Assembly (NCBI GenBank): GCA_017654735.1
Contig: JADPYG010000091.1
Span: 62,001-126,000, forward strand
DNA length: 64,000 nucleotides
Direction of reading: 5' to 3'
From: Vishniacozyma victoriae
Taxonomy: Eukaryota > Basidiomycota > Tremellomycetes > Tremellales > Bulleribasidiaceae
How positions within the stretch are numbered: position 1 is the first letter of the stretch; every line of letters begins with the position of its first letter. The notes under the pieces were generated by a model. That model saw only the letters and a list, made by a program, of their open reading frames with translations. It was not told the origin of the DNA and did no database searches. Position numbers and translations under genes: made by a program. This document shows, piece by piece, positions 22,523 to 33,915 of the stretch.

Positions 22523-24676
22523 TCACTTTCGAGTCTCCAGATGGTTGATATCAGTTACAATAACTGGCTTATCGGAAATCTCCAGCTCCAACTGCTCGTC
22601 TTCTCGAATAGCAGCGAACTCTAAAAACATCAGCTTCCACTCTACGGGATGCTGAGGTGACTTACGATCCGCCTTGGTGGACTTGAACCTCCATGCCGGG
22701 ACTTTGTTCATAAACAGTATATCCAATTCCCCATACGATCGACCTCTGCGAGTATCGTCAGTCACCTGATTGATTAAGGAAGGTATTGGACTCACTTCGC
22801 TTCAGGTAGTCGGAAAAGGCAATAGATGACCGAGCAGAGAGCTGTACTTCCCCAGACTAAGCCCGACTTCGGGCCAAGGTTCCAAGCAAGAGGCGCTATA
22901 ATGTCAGCTTGATAATCAAGAGCGCGGAAAAGTAACTCACAAAGCATTCTAGGGTTGAGGATACCAGCCACGATATTTATGGCTTTGTAAGAAGCACGAG
23001 CCAGGACAATTGTCTTCTGCCTTAGCCTTGTGGACGAGATTTCTCCAATGATGGTGTACGTGGATGGACCGATAGTACAATTGTATATGAAGTTGAGTAC
23101 GATGAGCAATGATCCCATGGCCATGGTTGTCTCGGTGGTTCGGTGGAACCCTAGCGCAGCGACGACGTAAAGAGTCTGATCATCAGCTAGCGTAGTTCAA
23201 CGGACACTCAGACATACCACACACATGCAGACCATACCGCTCGTGAAGATGGTTCGTCGACCCAAGAAGGACATCAGAATCCAGGAGACAGCGGTACCGA
23301 TGATGAACATCGAATTGAGGACCATGTTGAGGGAGAAGGAAAGCTGAGTGTTGACACCGGCTTGTTGAAGGAATTGGACACCTTGACCGACGAGCGACTG
23401 TCCACTCAGGATCTATGATTTAGCATGAGCCATGCCGAAATTGCTGAATTACTGACCTGCATAGTGAAGGTCATCATGGCAATCTCGGTCCTTCTTCGAT
23501 TGATACCCTTGAAGCACTCGATGTAGCTCGTCCCCTCGGACACCTCCCTCTCCATTTCCGTCGTGTGGATTATGTAAGCAACCGAATCATCGACCTCAGA
23601 GTCGGAGAACAAAGCAGGATTAGTGAGACGTCGGACGGCGATCTTCGCATCTTCGATTCTCCCCTTTCGTACCATCCACCAAGGAGAGGGAGGACAGAAG
23701 TAAGCGATGGCGAACAGAGGAGGCAACCAAATCCACTGAAGGACGAACGGGATCCGCCATGACCAATCTGTCTGTATCCTCAAGAGGGCTTTGACCACAC
23801 CTGATGAGAGTAGAATACCGATACCCCAGCACATATTTATATAGGCGGTCAAATATCCTCTGAGCCGGATTGGACAGACCTCGGCAGCATATCCGACGGT
23901 ACTGCTCATTAGCAACAACTTTGAGTATGTATCCTTGAGTTCTACAGAGTTTGAAAGACACCCCAGGGCTGTATCGTCAGCGATCTATCCCCAGAGTATT
24001 GTGGTGCAGCTTACGAGACCGCAAAGTACTTGAGCGGCCACCAAAGTACCTAAATTCTGCGCTGAAAATTAGCCATGCACCCAGATAGAGGTACCTCGAC
24101 TCACCGAAAACGGACAAGAAGATAAATCCGGCCAAAGCTACCGTGGATACCATCATGACGATCTTAGGTCCGTACTTGTCTGCCGCCCAACCATTGATCT
24201 ATCATTCAGCTGTGTGCACATGCTTCCGAACTCACAATCAGACCAATGATACCACCAGCAGAAGCACCGTTACTGAGACCGGACTGCCAAGGAGCAGGAA
24301 TGGCATATCCGATGGCATTGCTAGTGGTGGGGACACCGAATCGTCGCAGGAAAGCGGCTTTGAAGTCAGTTTAGGGGAATTCACATTGGTGATCATGGAT
24401 ACTCACGATGACCGTAGAAAGATCCGAGTACTGTTACATCGTATCCCTCCATGATGAGACTATTCTTCATCAGCTTCTTTTCAGCTTAAATGCCAGAAAG
24501 GCTTACGCTGCACTAAGAGCCATACTCCAGAAGACAGCTTTCTTGTGGATGAGGAAGGCTTCCCAGATGGTCTGCTGATGTTCCTGGGCATCTGCTTTGG
24601 CAGCTGCGGATAGACCTTTGATGTCGACAGCATCATCGTCCAGATGCTCCTGATTATGCTTGAGGATGGTCGTCAT
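22523..24676 (-). CDS. MFS sugar transporter, alpha-glucoside type
   Basis: Spliced length is about 530 residues. The soluble N-terminus is followed by LIMEGYDVTVLGSFYGH, which matches fungal maltose/alpha-glucoside permeases. GWAADKYGPKIVMM is the loop 2-3 signature. GYAAEVCPIRLRGYLTAYINMCWGIG and FCPPSPWWMVRKGR (the PESPRW-like motif) are in the middle, and YTIIGEISSTRLRQKTIVLAR is in the C-terminal half. It is a plasma-membrane proton symporter by family. About nine introns. The start at 24676 is the first ATG and gives a typical cytosolic tail. Confidence 0.87.
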
Positions 24677-25674
24677 GTTGGCAGAATGAAGGTGACAAGG
24701 AAGACAAGACCATCCGGTGCCGGCCGCCCTATGGATTTATGTTTTCGGCCAGCATGGTCTTCGCGATGCATTTTCGGTGTATTCCGGGGCATTGACGGGA
24801 CTCCTGTACTAAGATGAAGGGGTCGAGAGTGGTTCCATGATTAGAACGTTCTTGGTTCCCAAGCCCGACTCGGTATATAGCGGTGCCGTACCCCCACTTT
24901 CGCAATCGAGCTTCGGCGAACCGGCAGAGGGTGTATCAAGGTTTCATTTGTTATGCTCCGTAATAATGGCGTATCAAAGAACCGTGGCGGATGGGAGAAG
25001 CCCGGCTCTTTCAGAGTTGACCCATGTGCTGCCTCGATGTCGCTGTAGTCGGGGGCTTGGCGACCGGGCCGGCGACGTTTGTGGATGAACACGGTTATAA
25101 ACGGTTTCGAGGTGGATATAAGTGATTATATACTAAGTGCAGGCAAATGTTGCGTGACGCGCCTAATTTCTGGTGACGCAGTTTGGCGATTCTGCTCTGT
25201 TCTTCTCGGTCAACACTACGTCAGTCTCGGCGATGAGACAGGCTGCGAGTCAAAGGCTTTGATGTGACTTGGCGTATGCCGTGTCCACGATGCACGGATG
25301 TCGGACTCATCGAGCCTTCTTGGAGACGTTCGGCATTTCAAACCTCTCTAGATGCTATCCAAGAAACAGTCTGGATCAAGAGGATCATCGGAGAAACTTG
25401 GAGGACTCCATACACCATAGGGTGCTCACCGGCGATGGCCCAATGCGCATCACGATAGACTCTTCAGCAACGAGCAAGATGCCGATCGGACCGGGAGATG
25501 GAGGTACGTTTCAGGCTTGAGTCAAAGCCTACTTGTAACAGTATCGGCACTCCATTCAGTGTGACATCGTCACAAGGTGACCGTGGGAAGAAGGTTTGAG
25601 GGGAGTGAAGTGGGGTCCGATGGAGAGATGATAGGATAAAAGCAGACTCGCTTCATACCACGTCTCTCAACAAA
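24677..25674. other. 1 kb divergent promoter region, no gene seen
   Basis: It separates the sugar transporter (-) from the first small-family gene (+). Small frames at 24837-25088 and 25264-25520 overlap in several frames and show no family resemblance. A GGATAAAAG element at about 25634-25642 lies some 33-41 bp before the next start and may act as a TATA box. Confidence 0.45.
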
Positions 25675-26400
25675 ATGCCAACTTCACCCACCAAAACTGC
25701 CAACACGACTTTAGGCCGAGCTTCCAAACGAGTGTCGTCCGCGTTCAGAAGCGCTTTCGGACCCTACCGCCAGACCGATGAACAAACACAAGCTACACTT
25801 GACACCATGCGTGGGTGGCTTGAAGACGACAACGTGAATATGGAAGACCTCCTAGTGAGTCCTTCGAGCATGCTGCGTTAGATAGTTACTGGCTGACCAA
25901 CTCAGTATGGCATCCTCGGAGAAGGTGTCTATCGAGAGATCTTTCCACCGGCCGCGTATTGCGTTGAAGGCAGTGCGCCACTCTTTGCCCATTATCGAAA
26001 CGAGATCGGTGGGAACACCTTAGACTCGCTCCTGTATACGATTGATCCCACCCACAACAATAGCGTCACCGGTGATCCTAGCCCGTCTCGCTTGGAACTT
26101 TGGGACCGAGTGTCCCAGGCGAGGAACAGGCAGAGATCCTTGCTGCAGACTACTGGCGCCTCGATGATGTATAGTATGTCAAATGCTGGCAACAACTGTC
26201 CACCTCCATCCATCTTTGACAAACTCGACAGTGCGACCGATGCCAAGGTCAACCGTCAGATCGCTAGGAATCTGTCGAGGCTAATCGAACTCACAGTGGA
26301 GGAGCAGGATATCTGGCACGATGATGAGAAGGCACAGGAGAACGGGCCGGACAGGGCAACCGTGTTAGATTTAGCCTTCTCCTCCTGTGACAGGCTCTGA
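25675..26400 (+). CDS. Small-family protein A (W-x3-G exon-1 family)
   Basis: Two exons with a 51-nt phase-0 intron (25855-25905) encode about 224 residues. Exon 1 ends TMRGWLEDDNVNMEDLL and exon 2 begins YGILGEGVYREI. I do not recognise the family. It has no signal peptide or membrane segment; it is helix-rich, with an acidic C-terminal part (LIELTVEEQDIWHDDEKAQ). It is the first of five small genes in a row on this strand. All share a short exon 1 that ends at a phase-0 intron, usually just after a Trp- or Gly-containing helix. Confidence 0.65.
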
Positions 26401-26647
26401 TCCACCACATATATGTCATTGTTCTCCTTTGTGTCCTTGAATGCTAAACTATGACAATGTGCACTTGGCGACGACAGGCCAGTGGAGTAGACAGTGAATG
26501 GATGCCAGGCTCCACTCGACTTGATTCCGCCCTTTTCCGTCATTCTTCACATCGACGACGCTGACTATGTACACTCACTCGGATCTCACCACGATACCCC
26601 GTCCTTTTCTATCCTTGACTTTCCGTTAGATAACACCATACGCTACC

Positions 26648-27243
26648 ATGCTTTCCTCGATTGCCGGCTCTATTGCCAGTTTGCTCGGTCCGAGCGAAGG
26701 CGACAGGATACAAAGAACCCTCAGCGTTCTAGACGCAGCCCCGGAGGATGTTCCGACGGCCAAGCTGATGGTAAGTAAGAGCTACCTGCCCGATACGTGC
26801 TTGAGCATTGATGATAGATATCCATTGTAGACACTTTTGTCGCCCGCAAAGCACGTCGACCTCGCTCCGGACTGCCCGCTGACGTTGATTTACATTGTGT
26901 CACTCATGCCATACTTGGTGATATCACCCTGTAAGACCTCAAGGTCAGCTTGAATCCCGACAAGAACGAGAGATACACCGGCACGGCGAACTACGAGCGA
27001 AGGAGACTGTTCCAGATTCTCAAACAGAGAATAGATGATATCGAGCTTGCGGCTACAGTGGATATCGACCGAATGCAGTATCTCACAAACTCTCAAGGAT
27101 TGGCGCTTCCGAGAACGAGTTCGATCAGGGGTAGTCTTGATGATTTGACGCAGCCTGCGCAGACCGCGGAGCTAGCTCTTGTCCTAGAAAGCCTGGTATC
27201 TCGAACCACGACCGACATGAAGAGCTTCATGAACCACAGTTGA
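26648..27243 (+). pseudogene. Small-family protein B, interrupted by TAA
   Basis: Exon 1 ends VLDAAPEDVPTAKLM at a 47-nt intron (26771-26817). Joining to ISIVDTFVARKARRPRSGLP keeps the frame and resembles the second exon of neighbour D (M then SIIL). The frame then meets TAA at 26932-26934 after HAILGDITL, yet continues open for about 100 codons (DLKVSLNPDKNERYTGTANY onward) to TGA at 27243. The only GT/AG pair that would remove the stop is 18 nt apart, too short for splicing. I read this as a family member broken by a single nonsense change; a base error is the alternative. Confidence 0.45.
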
Positions 27244-27865
27244 TCCGAGATTCTTCGCCAGTAATCAGCTGTATATATTCGTCATGCGAACTGTAGCCAC
27301 CTCATGGAGATGTGTACAGTATATTGTTCCGGTGTTGTGTAGTGTGTTCGATACCCAATTGACATAAACCGTCCATCATTTGTCTCCTCAGTATGATCCG
27401 CTCGCCAGGACCCCTCGACAGCCGAATGCTTATCGGTCAGGGTCAGCTCTTAGCCTGAGCTGGCTACATTGGTTTATCCCTTTCGAGCACTAGCTATCCC
27501 CTGGCGACTCGCTGGCACTGGCTTAAAGGTTCATTTCTTGCACCCGCCCTACAGTATCAACCGCAAAACTTGGATGGGGTACAAGAAGGCGGGCATTCTC
27601 CCAACGAGGGCACCGTCATCTCCCGTACAATCACAAACAAGGACCTGTTGTACACAACGAGCCTGTTCGTAGGCTACAAGAAGGCTAGAGGGTTTGACTT
27701 GTAGCTTTTGAAGGAGTGGTCCGTCATTGGAGCCTATTCTCGATTCCTCCCTTTCATATTTCCAACTCGATGCAGAATGGCCTGGTCTCCTTGCGGTCTC
27801 GCAAAGCTAGATTAGATGATCAAAGCACATATAAATCGATCCCTCACGATTAAAACCCGCTAAAC
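27244..27865. other. Intergenic, promoter of small-family gene C
   Basis: No gene seen. A TATA box (TATAAAT, 27830-27836) lies 30 bp before the start of gene C. Confidence 0.5.
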
Positions 27866-28456
27866 ATGTCATTACCCACCCCAAGTCTCGACGCGAGGCC
27901 CAAGTGCCACCCATGCGGACTTCCGTCAGAAGTCGCAACCCTGACTTCTCTCCTTGCGCTTGACAAACGAGGCTCACTAAGGGAGAGCATCGTGAGTACT
28001 CGCTATCTTATCCTTTCCTTCTTTCTGGATTGACCTCTACAGCTCGATGCTGTGAGTCGACCCTACGAGCTATACCCTCAGCAATTCGAGCCATCTGAGC
28101 AAGGGGCCGACTCGAGACTATCGCATCACAGCCTCATCTCGGCTTTGATCACCGCCGTCCCTTGCCCTGAGACTGAACACCGATTCAACGCTCAGCAAAA
28201 GGTGGTCCAAAAAGATGACCACGTCAAAGCTTGGCATGAAGCGCTCAGACTCGCTTTGGACACTGAGAATGAGGATATGATACAAAATGCCGAGGACGAA
28301 CTCGATTTGGCGGTTGACGAATCTGCGAATGCGTGGACCGCCCTTGCGCGATGTACACTCGAGGACCTCAGGGCATGGCGTAACAAGCTAAAAAGGCTCG
28401 AAGATGGATTGAATAGGGGTGAGAACAGAGAGACAAAGGTGTCAATATGGAAGTGA
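27866..28456 (+). CDS. Small-family protein C (paralogue of D)
   Basis: Two exons with a 51-nt intron (27992-28042, phase 0) encode about 179 residues. Exon 1 ends SLLALDKRGSLRESI. Exon 2 contains CPETEHRFNAQQKVVQKD, EALRLALDTENEDMIQNAED and CTLEDLRAWRNKLKRLEDGL. The same elements occur in the same order and spacing in the gene at 29037 (CPETQRR, EAIKLAKEAGDS, TTLEDCEEWESQLEELE), so the two are paralogues. It is predicted to be an acidic helical, coiled-coil-prone cytosolic protein. Function unknown. Confidence 0.65.
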
Positions 28457-29036
28457 AGGAGCTCAAGCTCCCCGGTTGTTTCACTTACCAGTGGGAGCAG
28501 GTCGATGATCGCGCAGACTCCATAGGTCAATATTCCTCCGCCATGTAATTCTGTCAACTGCGGGTGCGCAATGTAGCTGGTCCATGACAAGTCGCAGCCT
28601 CACCACTACCCGGATATACAATAAGATGGGAGAGGAAAGATGGCGCTGTCAATTGAAGCGTGTCTGTGATGGTGTCTACTGAGACCAGTTCCTTGCTTCG
28701 CGACTTTACAATCAAAGCCAGCCTCACATAGCTGAGGTGATGAATGAATCAGCTAATGTCCTCCGGTGACCATTCAGGTGTACACAGTACGTCATGACCT
28801 AAGATCGAGCCTGTGTCATTCGGATATCGCGGTTGAGCCTATTTGGGACATTGACAGATGCTATAGAAGCCCGGTGGGGCAGACTTCCTAACCTAACCTA
28901 AATTCCCACCTCACTCCTTTGGATGGGGTTTCTTCCATCATCACCTGACCTTCAAATTTGAGCTACTTCATTCCTGATTGATTGCTGAGTATCGTATACT
29001 GCTTATCACACTCCTTAATACTGTCAAGGGGTCATA
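28457..29036. other. Intergenic, no gene seen
   Basis: This lies between the paralogues C and D. A run of CCTAACCTAACCTAA occurs near 28888-28902. No gene is visible. Confidence 0.45.
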
Positions 29037-29595
29037 ATGTCTACCGCTAGCCACTCCAGAACTGCTCAGACGAAGGGCGAGCGGGAGCTGGCAACTCTGA
29101 AGTCGCTCGAAATACTGACCAATGCAGGCTTGCTCCAGGATGGCATGGTAAGTAGCAGACCTGAATCGCAAAATGGCTAAATGTAAACAGTCGATCATAC
29201 TCAGGGCTCATCATTCACTCCAGGAAGAACCATCGAGACTCTCCGCCTACGTCGATAGCCTCAATATCTCTCACGACGATCTCAAGACAGCGCTTACCGC
29301 GTTTCATCCTTGTCCGGAAACACAACGACGATCCGATGCAGGACGAGAGGCGGTCGACCGAGACATCCAATTAACGGAATGCAATGAGGCCATTAAGTTG
29401 GCTAAAGAAGCAGGTGACTCTGTCGGGGAGGAGGTGTTAAGGAGAAACAGGAAAGTATTTCTCACGAGATCAGCGGTGTCGTGGACGAAGCTGGTAAGAA
29501 CTACTTTGGAAGATTGCGAAGAGTGGGAAAGCCAGCTGGAGGAACTGGAGGTGATGCAAAGTGGTAGTGATAGCGAAGACGGCAATGACTCATAG
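29037..29595 (+). CDS. Small-family protein D (paralogue of C)
   Basis: Two exons with a 43-nt phase-0 intron (29148-29190) encode about 171 residues. Exon 1 ends LEILTNAGLLQDGM; exon 2 begins SIILRAHHSLQEE. The conserved features shared with C are CPETQRRSDAGREAVDRD, EAIKLAKEAGDS and TTLEDCEEWESQLEEL. The C-terminus is a short acidic tail (SGSDSEDGNDS). It has no targeting signal. Function unknown. Confidence 0.65.
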
Positions 29596-30003
29596 ATCTG
29601 AGAGTCTACATATCCAAATGTATAAAGCAGGTTTATTGAACCTCATCAATGACTTGTCAGCGGCTCGTCAGTTATCCTCTACCCAATTTTAAGAGGATTC
29701 CGCGTACAAGGTCACGGATCCTGATTTAGCATGCTGTGCGCCTCCAGCTCTTTGTACAGCCAGGGGTGCACAGAATCCTAGGCTAGTGTGGATACACTCA
29801 AAGGACCGCCTTCCTCCGAAATCCATGTGAAAAGGTAGAAACACAGTTGAGAAGTCTTTTCGGCTTTTCCCACACCACCGGACTATTTACCATTGATTGC
29901 TCGGGCGGAAGGCTGTTTGTCCTCCACCAACGAGAGACATGTAGGTGTATAAGTAAAATGTCCATACATGATCGGTTTAACACCAATCACTCTCATATAC
30001 ACC
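29596..30003. other. Intergenic, promoter of small-family gene E
   Basis: No gene seen. TATAAG at 29948-29953 lies about 51 bp before the next start. Confidence 0.45.
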
Positions 30004-30648
30004 ATGCTCAAGAACGTTTCCAAGATCGCTTCCGAGCTCTCCAAAGCCGAGTCAATCCCGCATACCAGACAGGTCCTCAGGCAATGGAAAGACGCCGGTA
30101 CCCTCGGGTCTAATTTGGTGAGTCTTCTGCTTCAATGCAACTTAGACATCTGTTGGCAGCTGATATTCCAGAGCCGAACTCTACGAAATGAATTCGGAAA
30201 ACAACCAACCTCGCCCACACCCCACACAGATGTCCCTGCTCTTTCCGAGCTCAAGATCTTGGAGCCAAAGGCTGACGATACCGAACTATCACTCCAAGAT
30301 ATCAAAAGCTTCCTCGGCCCGGTATCAGTCTGGGACAAGCATTACAGCCAAGCTGCCCACACATGGATCCCTACCGAGAACACTTTTGGTGAGAATTACG
30401 AGAGGTCAGTCAAGAATCTTGATCCTATTCCACTCCAGAGCTTTTTGCGAAAGTTTGACAAGGGATGGATTGAGCGCCAATCACAAGCGAGTCAGGGGGG
30501 TCAGAAGTCGAGGTCAGGAGCAGCCACATCCAAGGAGCCGTCGCCGACTGACCAGGATTGGGATGTGTTGGCGGAACAGCTTGTGAGGCAAATCTCCACT
30601 AATCTCGACAATGAGGTGGAAGCATCAAAGATCTCGACTGTAGCCTAA
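30004..30648 (+). CDS. Small-family protein E
   Basis: Two exons with a 54-nt phase-0 intron (30118-30171) encode about 196 residues. Exon 1 ends LRQWKDAGTLGSNL, the clearest W-x3-G form of the shared motif. Exon 2 starts SRTLRNEFGK and has SLQDIKSFLGPVSVWDKHY, then LRKFDKGWIERQSQ and a C-terminal helix WDVLAEQLVRQISTNLDNE. I recognise no domain. It is the last of the five-gene array. Confidence 0.65.
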   Translation: MLKNVSKIASELSKAESIPHTRQVLRQWKDAGTLGSNLVSLLLQCNLDICWQLIFQSRTLRNEFGKQPTSPTPHTDVPALSELKILEPKADDTELSLQDIKSFLGPVSVWDKHYSQAAHTWIPTENTFGENYERSVKNLDPIPLQSFLRKFDKGWIERQSQASQGGQKSRSGAATSKEPSPTDQDWDVLAEQLVRQISTNLDNEVEASKISTVA

Positions 30649-30855
30649 TCTACTCATGAGATCTCCATTCCACCAATCGTTGTATACCGTTGGAGTCATG
30701 ACGGCGATAAGTTGGCGATGAATATATGCATCATTCGATTCACTTGATCTTACAATTTGTGCATCAAAGAACCTGTACCTGAATCAACACTACGCGACTG
30801 ACTTTGCGCTAAACAGTCTCGTCAACACATATAATCTATATATTCAATAAGTAGC

Positions 30856-33547
30856 ATGGCAGAAGTCCCTCCTACTCCACTTCTACCGACAAAGATGGGA
30901 GGCTGGGATCTGGAGAATGAATCTCTTTTGATCGATCAAGGACCGATATTCGGGGATGAATCAATGATGGAGATGACCTTTGAGATGAGTCGGATTGAGG
31001 ATACGCAAGAGGACCGAGATTACTGGAAGACGACGGAAGGAGGAGACGAGTCAACAGAGACCATCAGGATGTCTGAAATGGAAAGGAAGAGGGGGACATC
31101 AGTGGAAGACCAGGAGGATTGGGAAGTCGAGGTTGCGAGGGAGGCGGGAGGGAATCTGGATCGTTTGGAACGGACCCTCTTCGCTATTGAGGAGGACAAG
31201 GACGCTGCCTACCATACGATTGATCAGGATGATTACTACGGTGACTTTCCCCCATCGCCATTTCTCGATAGGTCTCTCCGGAAGTTGAGACGTACTGCAG
31301 AACCCGCTCAGTCGATCACGCTACCCGAGGCAGACGTACAATCACCACTTCGACCCAGTATCGATATCTCGTTCAATCAAGCCGATCTGCAATCTCCAGT
31401 GTTTTCGTCTTTGTCATTGGAAGCGATTGTTCCGGAGGATATCACCTTCACTGCTCGTGGAGACAAGCCGACGTTGGCAGAGGAGGAATGGAGTCTGTCC
31501 CTGGAGTCGATACGATCACGGGAAGTCAGCTTAATGGTGGATGGCAGAGAACATGAAGGGCACTTAGAAGGACAAGAGACTGGAAATGGGAATACTACTG
31601 CTAAGCGCTTGGCTAGCTCGCCACGCCACTCGCAAGAGAAGAAGAAACGTACGTCCTGAAATGTCTACATCATTCGTCCTAGGCTGACGATATAGCTAAA
31701 CACCGATCAACAAGCCAGGATGACTACTACTCCCGCCGGCTCTCGCGTTCAGCCTCTACGACCTCTACGTCTTTCACATCACCCGTCCTCAATAACGTCG
31801 ATCTACCCAGCTCAGTGCCTCTGGGCCGTTCCTCTTCGATCAGCCAAAACGCAGCGGCTGGCCCCTCGAGAAGAATCTTGGCACCGGAGTCTCATAGGGA
31901 AGGGGCAGCAAGTCCGCCTATACGTGGCTCGGTAAGTGTTTGCCTTTCATGTAATGATGGAGAAAACAGCTGACACGATAGATTCCGGCACTTACAAACC
32001 CCATAGGAGACGAGGAAGAAGACACACATCCCCCTCGACCTAGTTTACTCTCTCGATTAATCGCTCGATCCAGTGTCCTACATCCCGCCTTGACTACCTC
32101 GGACCGCAATTCACCCTCCGAAACGACTTCAGACGTCCCTTCGACACGTGACCTATCCTCTTCGGGTGATACATGTGCCTCGGGGTCTATATCTGCGGAA
32201 ATCCCTTCAATCGTCCATGAACCTGACGACGTTGAAGACGTCGAAACCGCTCGATCTCGACGTGTATCTGGCGCATCATCAGTACATCCAATATGGGATG
32301 GCTACGACGGCGAGCTAGAAGATCGATCAATCCAATTCCTCGATGGCAGCTTGCTAAGTCGCTCAACAGCACGCGGATCCATGGGTCCCGACGGCGAATC
32401 ATTGGACCTCTCCATGGGGAATATGTCGGCAGCAAGCGAAGTATCGGTCACTTCAAGACACTTGAGCTCTAGTTTACCCATGGATTCGCACTTGGATCAG
32501 TCGACTTATTCACATGTATCTCGCCATGTGAACCATTCTACGACAGATTCAGGACATAATTCACCTGTCTCCTCAGGCATATCTCATTCTCTGAAGAACT
32601 CTGGTCGCCTCCAGATTTCCCATCGCGGCGAAGCTATCCACAACGAGACTGCATTATCTTCAAAGGGCTCGCAGTCACCACATACAAGTACTACCATCAA
32701 GACTCATGATGGGAGCTCGTTACGCCGTTCAACTTCACAGCGGGTCATTGGATTCTTCTCGGATCTTCTCCGATCGTCTACTTCCAGCCGGTCGGGGTCG
32801 GATCAGATTCAGACACCTACTTGCAGTCTTTCTGCATCATCATCAAGAGAAGAGGAAATGGACGGGGACGAGCTATGCGTAGAGGACATGGAGGAGCAGG
32901 ACGATTTTGAGGAACAGGGATATGAGCAGGATGGAAGATCGAGTCGTAGGGATTTAGGCGAGAGTCGTGCACAGTAAGTTTTGAGCTCTAGATCGTCTGC
33001 TGTTGAATTACCGCTGATTGCCAGGTACTCGGCTGATCGCAACCATGGCACCTATATGCCCCCTCCTCCTCGATATATTCCCCTGACCCGACCGAACAAA
33101 GCCCCCGTCTCCCATACAGCCTCACGAGCCGCCAATCCCGTCCGTCGTCCCCGCCCTATCCCTTCGACAGCAAAATCAGCCGGCACCTCATCTTTCGCCT
33201 CTGCTGCCCTCGCTCGCCTTCCTCCACCCGGAAAGGGATGTTCTTCAGCAGGAGAGAGGACCGTGGTGAAACCTCTTGAGAGAGCTACGAATCTACAGGC
33301 TAGACGGGCACTATTTGAGAAGTCGAAAAACCAACCCGTATTTCCCGCCGTTCCAGGAAAGGAGACTCTCCAACGTCTGAACCCTGATAAAGGCATTTCA
33401 TATCGCCTTGAGGAGAAAAGGAGAATGAGGGAAGTCGAAGAGCGGAAAAAGAGGTTGGAAGAGGAGAGAGCGTATAGGGAGAAAAGGAAGGAGACTGTTG
33501 TCAAGGCCAGACCTGTTCCGGACATGTATCGCCGGAAGCTACATTGA
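30856..33547 (+). CDS. TPX2-like spindle/microtubule protein (tentative)
   Basis: Four exons (introns near 31650-31694, 31933-31981 and 32976-33024) encode about 848 residues. Most of it is disordered, acidic and Ser-rich. Near the C-terminus, LEEKRRMREVEERKKRLEEE is a charged helix followed by KARPVPDMYRRKL. This helix plus KAxPxPxxYR pattern is the signature of the TPX2 C-terminal family, proteins that bind microtubules and spindle kinases. N-terminal matches are not visible, so the assignment rests on about 60 residues. A TATA-like element (TATAAT, about 30830) precedes the start. Confidence 0.55.
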
Positions 33548-33915
33548 CCAGAAAATTGTCTTTGTCGCCACAAAAATATACCCACTTATTGCTTGTACCC
33601 ATTATGCAGCCTGCTGTCACTGCACAGACTCACACTTCGAGCATGACGCCGACTATGGTCGGTTGATGAACCCTCGTCGGGGGCTTAGCTAATGCTGGTC
33701 GGTCAAACAACGGGTGCCTAAGGAGGAGGAGGCAGTTCGTGAGGCGACATTAGCTCTCGGATTGGACGATACTCACAATATTACAATGAGATGCCAGAGA
33801 CACGATACATATAGCGGAACCCTAGATGTTCTTTTTACTTCTATACCTACAGAGCCTTCTCTTTTTCAATCGGTACCCCGAGACCCTGCTTGACTTGTCT
33901 TCCAGACACCCTTTC
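33548..33915. other. Convergent intergenic region, no gene seen
   Basis: This is the shared 3' region of the TPX2-like gene and the MFS permease on the opposite strand. Nothing else is recognisable. Confidence 0.45.

Noticed and set aside
26932..26949. An 18-nt GT...AG segment in small-family gene B that would remove the in-frame TAA
   Set aside because: It is far below the shortest intron I see here (35 nt) and has no room for a branch site.
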